From Romanomermis culicivorax (taxonomy: Eukaryota; Nematoda; Enoplea; Mermithida; Mermithidae), in assembly GCA_963922205.1 (NCBI GenBank), contig CAWUHX010000116.1:806001-870000 (forward strand): a DNA stretch of 64,000 nt, in the 5' to 3' direction. How positions within the stretch are numbered: position 1 is the stretch's first letter; each line of letters opens with the position of its first letter. The notes below the pieces were generated by a model. It had not been told where the DNA came from and did no database searches. It saw nothing but the letters and a program-made list of their open reading frames with translations. The position numbers and the translations under genes were made by a program. Positions 46,446 through 57,625 of the stretch are shown here, piece by piece.

Positions 46446-47174
46446 GTATTACTATTAACGTACGCGCATTTCGCGCTCTGCCTAGCACGGGATTTGTTCC
46501 TGGCCGCGCGCGCAAACTTTCTGCTTTCTTTTGCTAGTTTATAATTGAAGGTTGTTTTATTGATCTTTGTATTTTCTTTTTTTGCGTTACCACGCTTTGT
46601 CACCTTACTGGCGATGACGTTTTTCTATCTTCGTTTTCCTGACGTCATTTATAAATTTTGTGGCATATTGTTACTAGAATCATTAGCAATTTTTCTTGAA
46701 CGTCACGTTACGTAAAATGTTGGAGGTTTCTCGTACATCTGGATGCTGACTATGCTTATGGCATGCATACTGATATTATAGACGTACGGAGGAGTTGTTT
46801 TTGGGTGCGATGTTTTCATTCCGTTCACTAGAGTACCTAGCTGGTTGGCGTTTGTTCCCCACGCCACGGCGAACATGATCAATCTGATTGCCCCATGAAA
46901 AATCGATGTTAAATATGGTTGGTCACTTATCACGTGCTCTGAAATCTATTGGTCACGTTCACCATGCCATTGGAGGCACATATGTTTCAGTGTTCTAATT
47001 CAAGCTTGGAAACGTTAGATAAAAGCATAGAAGTTGGTTACAAAAAACATGTGAGATCAGGGGCCTCATGTTAAAACCTAGATTTTGCTTTATCTACCTT
47101 AGAAAAAGTAAATTTTGTCCTAGCTGGTTGATATGCTAACGGTCCAGATGATGCTACTTTGTATAGGTATGAGC
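46446..47174. other. Intergenic, nothing recognised
   Basis: About 0.7 kb without a credible coding region, RNA gene or repeat I could define. Confidence 0.4.
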
Positions 47175-48706
47175 TAGAGATGAAACGGGTACCCGGATCC
47201 GCATTACCCAGAAGTTTTCAGGATCCGGATCCGGAAGAAGCATTTTCAATTACCCGGATCCGGAAGAACCCATCTCAACTACCCAGATCCGGATAATTCC
47301 AAATGCAGTTTAGACATAACAGATACTAATATTTTGACACTAAGGTAACGTTACAAGGTAAAGTAACAAACATTTATTTGATTGATTTGAAGTTGATTTT
47401 TGGTAAATTGTATTTCAAAAACAGAAGTTTTACAACACTTTCACAACCATGGTTTTCTGTGCACTGAGCACGCTTTTGGAGCTCGTGTACAAATTTTATG
47501 ATGGTTTGTGCACAGGGCAGAAGTCAATTTTCACATACAGGTTTTCAGTGCGGTTCGTATGTTGTTGTTTTAGCCGATTCTTTCACAACTTGAAATGTCT
47601 CACTTTATTGTTTAGTCTATGATTTTTGATTTTTTAATCTATGATCTTCATCTTAGTATTTGATCAAAATCAAAATTTGAAGAATCTAAATTTTTGGTTG
47701 CTAGTTTGATTTTTGAGTTGCACTTGCATGCCGTAAATATGATTTTTACATTCTGTTCTTGAATGCAAAATGGTTTAATTGACTGCAAATTAGACCGCTT
47801 TTTCAGGAAATAACTGTTGCCAGAACTCGTGTTTCAGCCATGTAACATCAAAATTCATTGAAATTTTTGGCCCTTTGCCCTGGTACTTTTTTACCATTCT
47901 TGCTATTTGGACTGAATTTATCAAGCATCACTTGCTTCAAGCTGATTTTCTCGCTGGTTAGCTGATTGAAAGCATCATGTCATTGCTCAAGTCAGAACAT
48001 CTTTCTAAACTTAAAAATTAAACCTTAGCCTTAGAATAAGTCTTGATGACACTGATTTAGAGTGTCATCAAGAGTATAGAACTAGATTATAAAACCGCAA
48101 AACATTTTCCGGCGCTTCGCGCCGGAATGAAGGATAAATTAAATGCAGTCTATAGTTTCTTACTTTGACTGATCAAGAGATGTTGCCAGTGAAATTTAGG
48201 ATTTTTTGCCTCAGTTTTGGTTCCAGCGAAATAGCTTATTTTAAAGCTGCAGACGTTAGAACGGTTTCCAGTCTCGCAGCCTCTCACTCAGATGTCAGCG
48301 ACAGTAATTCAGTATCACATGAATTCATGTTATGAAAGTGCAGATTTTTTTCTCAGTGTAGATTTGACTCGGAGGAACATGGATTTTTTGTTCTATTCAC
48401 TATTTAAGATTTCATTATGCAGATTGCTACAGTAATTTACATTCCTGAATTTGTGTAGCTTTACACAGCAGATACTATGCATCTGATAAACACTTAAACA
48501 GAATCATTTAAAGACGCATGAATTAAAATGCCTGCATAATCACAGCAGCTGTAAAATAGATTATTACTACCCGGATCCGTATGTAGTTGGCCTGATTACC
48601 CGGATCCGGATCCGTGAAACTCATTTCCAATTACCCGGAACCGGATGAAGGCAAGTTGATTATCCGGATCCGGAAGATTGAAAATCTTGGATCCGTTTCA
48701 TCTCTA
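47175..48706. mobile_element. Non-autonomous hAT-type element with subterminal GGATCC-rich repeats
   Basis: Ends TAGAGATGAAACGG and its inverted counterpart CCGTTTCATCTCTA, flanked by GTATGAGC (47167-47174) and GTATGAGT (48707-48714), which match at 7 of 8 positions. Both ends carry several copies of a CCGGATCCGG-type motif, as hAT transposase-binding subterminal repeats often do. The 1532-bp interior has no transposase frame. It holds a CCGGCGCTTCGCGCCGG hairpin near 48107-48124. Confidence 0.85.
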
Positions 48707-48981
48707 GTATGAGTGAAGGGTAAAATCTGGCTCGTGCTCTGATGGCATCTATCCTCCGAGCATCCGCCTAGCAGCTGCAACGTTTTAACGTTTTGGTCTC
48801 AGTTGCTCGGAGTCTCGTCTCGGAGATCGGTTCGCTATACGGAGAAAGTATGAAGTTGCAGGCAGTGAGTGAGACTGATAGGGAGGTAGAAATTTAGATA
48901 TGTAGAAAGTGCTCAAGTATGAATAATACTTCCTGACACCCGTAGCTGGGCTGACTCCACCTTTATCATGTTCAATCCAGG

Positions 48982-49383
48982 TTAGTCTGAAAAGTCAACA
49001 AGTTCCCGGATCTTTTCAACAGGCGCTAAGCCGAACAACGGCGACAGAACTTGGTCAAAAAATGAACGTTGTAATGGTAGAATTTGTTTTCTCTTTTTAA
49101 TTTTAACGGCTATTTCTAATATAACTTGAAGATAAATTTGTGCATGGAAGTTATCTATGATCTTGAATATTTCTTTTCTATCCTGGAATCGCGCCATCTA
49201 GTAATCCAATTTTTTGTGTTCATTGTGAAGGTATTGAGCACGAATCATTCTTGGCCACCGCAACAATGTTTTGGTTATTTGACTTATTTCAGCTTTTGCA
49301 AATTTATAATTCATGCTACTTTTGATGTAGCCGATTGTACTTAATTTTCCGAGGACGACTGATTTCAGGCCAGTTTTTTCCAC
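48982..49383 (-). pseudogene. Possible broken coding remnant with one in-frame stop
   Basis: Two frames (49383-49198 and 49197-48982) are in the same phase and separated by a single stop codon. The combined ~130-codon stretch has protein-like composition, with basic, Leu/Ile-rich helices, and continues past the stop without a change of character. No family recognised. It could also be two exons, or chance. Confidence 0.25.
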
Positions 49384-49939
49384 AGAAATTTACCTTCATC
49401 AGAATATACAGTATATAAACGCTTTATATAAACTGTATAGACTATAAGAGGTCAGATAGGACTTGATATCCGCACCATGTGTGCCTGTGGTCTGACTGCT
49501 GATTTTCTCATTTTCCCCATCATGTGGGCATTTTCCAGTTGTCAGAGAGTTCATTATACTACCCAGTGATAAGCTAACAAGAATGACGTCGTATGACGAA
49601 TAATCGATCCGGCACCATCCTATGCATAGTCTGAAAATTTGCCGACATCTGTCACGTTCTGGTTTTTTTGGACCATGTCGTCATGAGGTCGGCTGTTGTG
49701 TTCCTATTTGGTTCATCGCACGAACAAAGTTTTTCTACAAACGACGATTTCAATAAATTGTTCCGACATATCTTCTGTTTTTCTCTTGTTCATAATTTAG
49801 AAAGATTTCTGCAACTTGTGGGTCTTTCTGGTTTTCCATGTTTGGAAAGTCCGCATTGAAAACGCATTGAAAAAGCGGCGACTCTAAATTTTGACGAAAG
49901 TTCAGTGCCAGACTTATGCGAATAGGCTGTAGTTTACAT

Positions 49940-50300
49940 GCTTCGTAAGAGTGTCACCCCCATTGATGTGCATTGTAGGAGTATGTAGTGAAAAGCGTCC
50001 GCATTCGCATGAAAAGTGTTCATATTTACGCATCGGCGTGAGAGGTTTGACCCATCCACATAGGGAATAGGGGGATAAACCCTTCCACCTGAAATTGCGG
50101 ATACCCCCTCCTGACCCAAAAAAAATCGTCAAATACCCTTGAACTTTTGAAGAATATTTTATCATGACATACTTTCCGCATAGCATGATAAAAATGGTTT
50201 TTGAACCCTTCTTTTGTTTTTTCCGCTCTCTCACCCCACCCCTTCCCCCTATGAAAAGTCTGAGGATCCCCTAGAAAATACTTGCCATGTATGTATTGTT
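49940..50300. repeat. Dispersed repeat, copy 1
   Basis: Shares diverged blocks with 58060-58350 and 58630-58790, including a CCCCC-rich segment, AAAAATCGTCAAA and TGAACTTTT. The copies end near GAAAATNCTTGCCATG. No coding content. Confidence 0.65.
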
Positions 50301-51132
50301 TGACCTTACCCAAAACCTAAAGTTTCTTCTGCTAGGAAAGCGAATCAGACGTCGATTGATAGATCTTCTTCAAATCCGCTCAAAAAATAATGAAAAAGTT
50401 GCATTCGTATTGTTGATTGAATTATTGGCTTTGAATTCTGGTGAAAGTTCATTCAAACAGCAAAATTCAAACATCTCGATAGACATCATCCTAAAATAAT
50501 TTTCCGTATTGCACCATAGGTCACAAAAATGTTACACTGAGCAGATTTCGGACCCCTCAAAAATTTCAACTTCCCATATATTAGTAAGGACCATCCCAGC
50601 AATAGGTAAATATAACTCTTTTCTTGTAAATAGTACATGTTTTGTGTACAAAAAAAGTTCGCGATAATTTAGAGCTCGGGATCATCCTGTCTATTGCAAA
50701 GTTCATTTTTTCCGGAAATGATCCACTCTCTTATTGTCTCATCTAGTTGCTCATTTTTTGAAAGTCGCTGCATAAAAACTAGTTTTCTGCTGAATAGGAC
50801 TAAGTTATCGATTTTGTCCCAATTTTGAGAACTGAGATGAAAATCATACTTCTCTCCATGTTGTTATCTGCCTGCCCTTTAAAAGCCCATGTTTGGGACA
50901 TTTGAAAGATTGTCCTTATTTTTATCTTGATTACGACGCATTGAATCTTATGTCCATTTCAGGCCTATTGTTTCGCTTATTAGTCTTTCTAAATTCCCCG
51001 AAAAATTTTGACGCATTGTGACGGTGCAACATTGTTGGACTTTCGAATTTGGTCATTTTCTCCCACAAAGTGACTCATTTATAGACCGATAGTGGATTAT
51101 CGAAAGTTAAGCTTGCATAGCGTTATAAAATC
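50301..51132. other. Intergenic region upstream of UBE2R, nothing defined
   Basis: AT-rich, without a recognisable gene. It should contain the promoter of the following gene, but I could not identify specific elements. Confidence 0.4.
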
Positions 51133-54100
51133 ATGGCCTCGACGTCGAGTAGCGCCCTGAGGGCTTTAGTTCTTGAACTGAGAAGCCTCCAAGAGGAACC
51201 TATGGAAGGATTCCGCGTCAAATTAATGAACGAAGATAATTTATTCGAGTGGGAAGTAGCCATTTTCGGTCCGCCTAGCACCCTTTATGAGGGAGCTTAT
51301 TTTAAGGTATTGTCATATGCTTGCAAATTTTTCTAAATACGTCTTTTAATGAATTCGATAGCCAATAGTCATCCTGACCAATAGTTTGATGACTATTCTT
51401 CACAGTGAAATTTTCATTCATCTAATAAACGATGCTAATTGTAACACGTTAAGTTCTGTGAGAACTATCCCCATTTTCACAAACATTCATTGAATCTATG
51501 TGTGTTGTTCAGCATCAACATCTTGAATGCTTCGATGAGATTAAGTATTGCTCGACTTAGGTCAGATATTGAGTACGTACGTCAGTACCAAAGAGGCGCA
51601 TGAGATTACCGAAAGAATTAAACAATGAATAGCAAATATGTCTTTGGAATAGTCTGCATTTTGAATGATTAGTTTCACAGATATAAAGCTTTTCACTAAG
51701 TTTTTATTGGCATAGATTGTGAGCCTAAGAAAATGATCATCATTATGTGGTCATAAAAATGTTAATCGTTACCCATGGTCCAGAGATATATTGGGTAGTA
51801 TATCTTGAAAATATCGGGTCCGGGTCCAAAATTCTAAGAATATCAGGTCCGGGTCCAACAAAATGGTCGGGTAATCTTGGGTCTTGCTTCGGGTCCGTTT
51901 ACCCGATGCATCTCTATAGTGGTCATGGCATTCATATAAAAATTCTTGAACTCTAAACAATAATCTAACGTTGTTCAATATTTAGGCAGTTCTTCGATTT
52001 CCGTCCGATTACCCTTATTCGCCGCCAAGTATGCGATTTACATCGAAAGTTTGGCATCCGAATGTCTACGAAGTAAAGTGTTTGAACGACTATTTTAAAA
52101 TTTTGTGTTCACTAAGAAACAGTGCTAAATTTGATATTTGCACATGTATTAATTTTTTATCCTACGACTAAAGACTTCTTCAGAATGGTGACTTATGCAT
52201 CAGTATTCTACACCCGCCTATCGACGATCCTCATAGCGGTGAATTGCCCTGCGAAAGGTGGAATCCTACTCAAAATGTCAGGTATAAAATTCTTGAACTG
52301 AACTCTGTGGTCTTTTGAACACCATAACATGTATTTCTATTATAGAACCATTTTACTCAGCGTGATTTCATTATTGAATGAACCAAATTGTTCATCGCCG
52401 GCCAACGTCGATGCGTCGGTCATGTTCCGCCGTTATCGGGAGTCCAAAGGTCAGGACGAAGAATATGGAAAGATGATAAAGTTAGTTTTTTATTTTTGTC
52501 GTTACCAGAATAATCTCAATTTTTGCAAAGTTCCATTGGGAAAAACGATTCGCCAAAATTTTTCTGTGTTTTTTACAGTCGATAAACGATTTAAATGTGA
52601 AAACAGTCATATAATTCCCGCACGCAGAAATATTGTAAGAAACGTTGTAACATTTTAGAATTAAAAACTATTTTCTTGCAAAAACCATTCGTCTCATTGC
52701 TGCTTTCTTTCCTCCAATTTGAACGCAAATTCTTCATGTAGTTGAATTCGCTGGCCACGAAAAATTATTGGTTTCTATTTTTCAGATTCTGGGAGCACTT
52801 TCTATTCTTTTCTACTTCCACGCAAGGAAAATTATCCAATTATAATTTATCGATGCATGAAAACACATACACTTCTGACTGGTCGTCGCATTGATTTATT
52901 CATACAAACAACCTTGGTTACGTACACACACCTGTTGGTTTGTTGTATAAAAGAGAATACAATACCCGATTTTACAGTCTACTGGGCATGATATTTTGTA
53001 GGGGTTATATTGGGGAAACTTTTTATCCATTGTCTCGATATTTAAAGCGTATAATTGGTGGGAAGTGGCGTAAGAAACTCTCTCAAAAATCTTCGGCCAT
53101 ATATGACCATGATGTCTCCCCCACGGTTTGCCAATAATCTCATTGTCCTTTTGAACGAAAAAAACTGAAACATCCCTTTTTTGGCAAGATATGTCATTTT
53201 TGAAGAAAAATGTTTAAGTTCTTTGCGTCAATACAACTTCTTAGGGTTTTTAGACCGCGGTTATTGTTCTTTGAACCTTTTTCCGAACTTTTTCAACAAA
53301 AAATTCAAATTTGTTTCTCTGATGACCCCCTCCTAAGTGCCCTAAGTTTAGGAGATTGATTAGAAAGTAAATATGAAAAATTTGCTTGACTCCTCCCCTG
53401 TAGGAATGTAACGGGTACTAGATTTCGATTAATTCGGGTCAGTTGCATCAAAATGCATCTTTTTCTTTTTTTATACTTCTGGAGCAGCCGAAAATGCAAC
53501 TACGCATAATGATAAGTAAATGTTACAATTGATGAATTGATTTTCATGAATATATGTGCTTTTAAAGTCTCATATAGATCCGAAAAAATTGTTGAAACTA
53601 TTCGGGTTCGGGTACTTGTTGCATCCCTATCTCTTCCTGGACCTAGGATCTCTGTTACATGTATGCTTTAAAATATGGGTTCTAAAGCAAAATGCGGGGT
53701 TGAAATTCTACAATGTTAAGTCTGATGTAACTCGTATATCATGCGGGAAAAATGCATTAGAGTTGAGGATTGGAGTTTAGTTTCTGTGATTGCTTCGTTA
53801 GTCTGTTTATCCGAGTTTTATCTCAAACTCAACTCATCTTGTAATGTAAGCCATAGAAATGTCAAATGGTCAGTAACCCGAAATCAATTTTAGACGAATC
53901 CTACGCATAAAAAGGCAAAATTAGTGAACTTAAAAAACAAAAAGACAGGCGCAAGTGATTTGCGCTCGAAGTATTTGACAAATCTCGATTAATAATAGAT
54001 CGCAAAGTATATATCGGAATATCTGATCGAAAGATATACAACATTTAAAACAAATATCTACTGTGCGTTTTAAATCCAGCTTTGACGCAAAAAATGCAAA

Positions 54101-56500
54101 GCGCCTACAAAACATCAATACTATGCTATTTTTTGGGGAATACTCGTCAACTTCGTTTTTGTGCATAGCAAAAATAAAATAATAAAATAAATAAAAAATT
54201 GAAATAAATTTGTTTGATTTTGAGTGTTGTAATCATTTGCATCTGATTTTCAACAAGAAAGTATAGATGGCGTTGAATATCTAAATTTTGTTCAATAAAT
54301 CAGAAATGTTCTTTCTAGAAAACACCGTACAATTCGTATTATTTTCAGAATTTTTATCGTTAAATAATTTTCCGCAATATCTAATTAAATTCAAAATCTA
54401 AAAGTAGGGTTGTCCCGAGCCCCACTTCGGTCCCGGCGCAAGACCACTCAAAACTAATGTTTTCGATAGGACGGACTCTCAATGTAATGTCAACTTAGAA
54501 TGTGTTACACATAATAAATATTTATTTGAATCAAAAGGTCAGACTTCTGTCACAAAAATTTTGGGTTTTAGGTTAGGCTCTTTATCATGGTTGAAGCTCA
54601 GAGTTTGTAAAGTCCAGGAAACCTCATGTTTTATAAAATCATACTGTTTTGAGATTAGAGATTACCACAGCAAACAAATAATTTGTTCTTGAGGTATTTG
54701 GTTTTCAGAGAATGTGAAAGACGAAATCATGTGCAATCATACCTGGGCAATAGGTTCAAGTGGATTCAACTGGGTACCAGATGAGAGGTATAAGTTCGTC
54801 GCCAGGTGAACTAGTTCTCAGTACCAGATCAACGTATATGTCGGGATTAATTTGATTGTATGACTCAATGTTTTTTTCCTCTATTTTTTCCACAGGCCAA
54901 TTGGCTCTTACCATCGAAATTCTGCAGTTCAATCCGAAATTCAACAAACCCAAACTAAAAAGTTTGTAAACGACTTTGGTAGTAAAAAACAATATTTTTC
55001 AACAAATTCATTCAAAAAACACTTTGAAATCACGATAGAAGCTCACATAACGCATCAATCATTTTGAATACGTTTTCAATCACACGCAGAATAATAAGGC
55101 TCACAGATTCGATCAGTCATTATTCAGTCATTTCGTTCCTTACTGATTTGACCGAATGCAATAGTCTAATATCGTTTTGGATAGTCGAAACACTTAAAAA
55201 TCAAAATCAAATCAATGTTTCACGTCTAGGATACTTCAAGCTCTCATTGTTGTGTAAATTATATTCAAAAACATGAGGTAATATGATATAATTCCGATAA
55301 GCGTTCTTTAAAGTCGTTGCTGAAAGCACCTCTAAATTACTAGCATTCATACGTTTTTACAAGCCAATTTGGCTTGTGCTGGTCAAAAGAAACCGGATTG
55401 TATGACGGATAACTACAGAAATGGGTTAATACCTTCAACAGTTTGATCTGTTTTTTTTCTATGACGTCCTAAACGTGTGTAGACCCTGAAATAAGCTCGA
55501 AAATAAACTTTGATTGCATATTGTCTATTTTCTATTAGATAAAATCTACTACCATTCGGTTTTCTACGCTAATTCGGCTTTGGCGACCAGGAAAACAATT
55601 TGGGATCCAACTAACTTTCTAATTAACTTGCATCAGATAAACCGATAGTTTGTCTATACAGTTTCTTCTCAAAGAATAAGTTTTTCGTTGTTAGTAATGA
55701 CAGATTTCTTAAAAATTTAATCGCTTTGTCGACTTTAATAATCAGACTCTTTAATTTATCAAAAAATGTAGTATCGTGGCTGACATCTTCGAAATTTTTC
55801 CGTGAATCGTGCATGAAGTATGATTCCAATGGTAACCTATATGTCAGCATTTTATATCGTGTCTGTCCTATTCCCGGAACAAGCCCACTAAAAAGATCAT
55901 GTGATTCATTCGGTGCGGAACTCCTCAAACTTTTTTGAACTTGTCGTAGACCAATAAAATTCAAGATCCGTTGGACTTCGGTGTGATTATGAGTTCGAAA
56001 ATTTGTAGGACACACTCAGGCCTGTAGGCAGGAGAGGTTGGGGGCCATTGCCCCCACCCCCCATTATTTCAGATGTTGAGAAAAGGCAAAGGTAGAACCT
56101 TTGGATTTTGTTTTCTTCAAGCAAAAGTCGTCAAAATTCCAATTTTACAGTAAATTAAGTGAAAAAAATGTGTGCTCCCCCCTCCCGAAAAAAAAATTCC
56201 TGACTACATTCCTGGATACAGTCATCGTTTATACTAGCCAATTATATTACTTTTACCAGAAAACAAGTGGAGCTATCGCGGGTCGAAGCCGAAAAAGATG
56301 GTGTCGTCGTCCCAATGACCCTAGAGGAATATTGTATAAAACCTAAATCGTGCGGCGGCGCGCGTTCCAAGAGTCATACGATGGACGCCATAGAGTCGCT
56401 GGATTTTTACGACGAATATTACGATTACGGCGACGATGACGACGATGAAGAGGCGGATAATTGTTTGGACGACGAAGATTCGGGTCAAGGGGAAACGTAG
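51133..56500 (+). CDS. UBE2R: Ubiquitin-conjugating enzyme E2 of the CDC34/UBE2R family
   Basis: Five exons: 51133-51306, 51986-52072, 52184-52281, 52346-52480 and 56260-56500; 244 residues, close to the human UBE2R1/R2 length. All introns are GT...AG and the joins keep frame inside conserved blocks. The product carries ubiquitin on a thioester and passes it to substrates of SCF (cullin-RING) ligases. Seen: a UBC fold, catalytic Cys92 in [12 protein letters not shown], the CDC34-specific acidic loop insertion ([14 protein letters not shown]), the NEPN...SPANVDASV block, and an acidic Asp/Glu-rich C-terminal tail like the cullin-binding tail of CDC34. Intron 4 (3779 bp) and intron 1 hold MITE-like insertions. 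UBE2R1 versus UBE2R2 cannot be assigned. Confidence 0.96.
51781..51916. mobile_element. MITE-like element in UBE2R intron 1
   Basis: 136 bp with inverted ends (CAGAGATATATTGGGTA left; TAGAGATGCATCGGGTA when the right end is inverted) and repeated GGGTCCGGGTCC motifs inside. The flanks (CCATGGTC and TAGTGGTC) match only in the last five bases. The end pattern resembles the hAT-type element at 47175-48706. Confidence 0.6.
53401..53629. mobile_element. MITE-like element in UBE2R intron 4
   Basis: 229 bp with imperfect inverted ends: TAGGAATGTAACGGGTAC on the left, TAGGGATGCAACAAGTACC when the right end is inverted. A GGGTTCGGGT motif lies inside. A clean target duplication was not found. Confidence 0.5.
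55623..56015 (-). CDS. Unrecognised ORF inside UBE2R intron 4
   Basis: A 130-codon minus-strand frame of protein-like composition within the large intron. A second protein-like frame lies at 54756-54992 on the same strand. They may be fragments of a nested gene or a decayed insertion. [13 protein letters not shown] stretch faintly recalls sulfotransferase C-termini, but this is too weak to name it. Confidence 0.25.
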   Translation of the reverse strand: MCPTNFRTHNHTEVQRILNFIGLRQVQKSLRSSAPNESHDLFSGLVPGIGQTRYKMLTYRLPLESYFMHDSRKNFEDVSHDTTFFDKLKSLIIKVDKAIKFLRNLSLLTTKNLFFEKKLYRQTIGLSDAS

Positions 56501-57625
56501 TTGTATAGTAGAGAATCGTTTTCTTCGTCTTTTTTGCGTTTTTCTTCGACCTTTTTCGCGACGGTGTCAAATTTTGGATAATTTTCAGCAAAAAAATTGA
56601 ATTCGAATGAAATGCTGCAAATAAGAATAATTTGGGATTGTAAAAATCGTTAATTTATAATATATTTCTTTTGGTCAGAAATTTTTCCGAATCCTATTTT
56701 TGACAAAAAAAAACCAGCTTCGAATCATTTGGTCTAAAATAATAGAGCAAATTTAGATTTTTCGTCATGCTAAATTTCTTGAAAAAATTACGAATTGAAG
56801 TCCATGGTCTTAAAAGTTTTCTATTCAAATTGAATTCTGAGCTTTCCTCTCAGTGCGATTACAATTTCATTCCAAAATCATTATTACTTACAGATTTCGC
56901 TCGATTCTGCGCTCGAGTGTTTTATTCTCTGAGAAAAAAAGGTTTTTCAAACTTGTCATGTGTAAGGGCACCTTATTTTCGACTAAACTGTGTGTCATTT
57001 AGGGCTGAAAACCTGTGGGCTTACTCAACTGACCTTCAATTATTTTTTGAGTAAAAAAATTCGTAATAAAAAATTGGTGTAAAATATTTCATCAACATAG
57101 CTAATTTTTGTCAATTTTCACTGTACGAGCATGTATTTTACAAAAACAAACATTACTATTTATTGAAATCGAGTAAAATGAAATTTCGAAAATATTTTTG
57201 GACCAACCTTTTATGAAATATTGCACTCCACTCCGACATTTGACCCATTATTTTTGGTGTTTTTCACGTAAATTTTAGAATTTCGGTGTCATTGATTGAT
57301 TCACTTGTATAAAGATTTAGATTCTTTGACAATAATATATTTTGTACGGTGATATCCACTATCATCTTCACATGATAAATTTTCTCCATTGCGAGCGCAT
57401 TTTCGCCAATTTATACTTGATATTGCCGCTTACACATAGTTGTTATACATTCGCGCTTTTTACTCAAAATTTAGAATAAACGGCAGTTCCTACTTTTAAA
57501 CGAATTGGAAGTTCTAAGTTTTTAGTGATCCTATATATATTTTGCTGGGCGTGCTGATCTTCCGGCAGTGAATCGTCAAAAATTTAAAGATATTGGATTT
57601 GACGATTCTGGATAATTTTTTTCAG
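56501..57625. other. Intergenic region between UBE2R and LSM6
   Basis: AT-rich 1.1 kb with no credible gene. The last bases, TTTTTTTCAG, form a strong splice acceptor directly against the LSM6 ATG. Confidence 0.5.
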
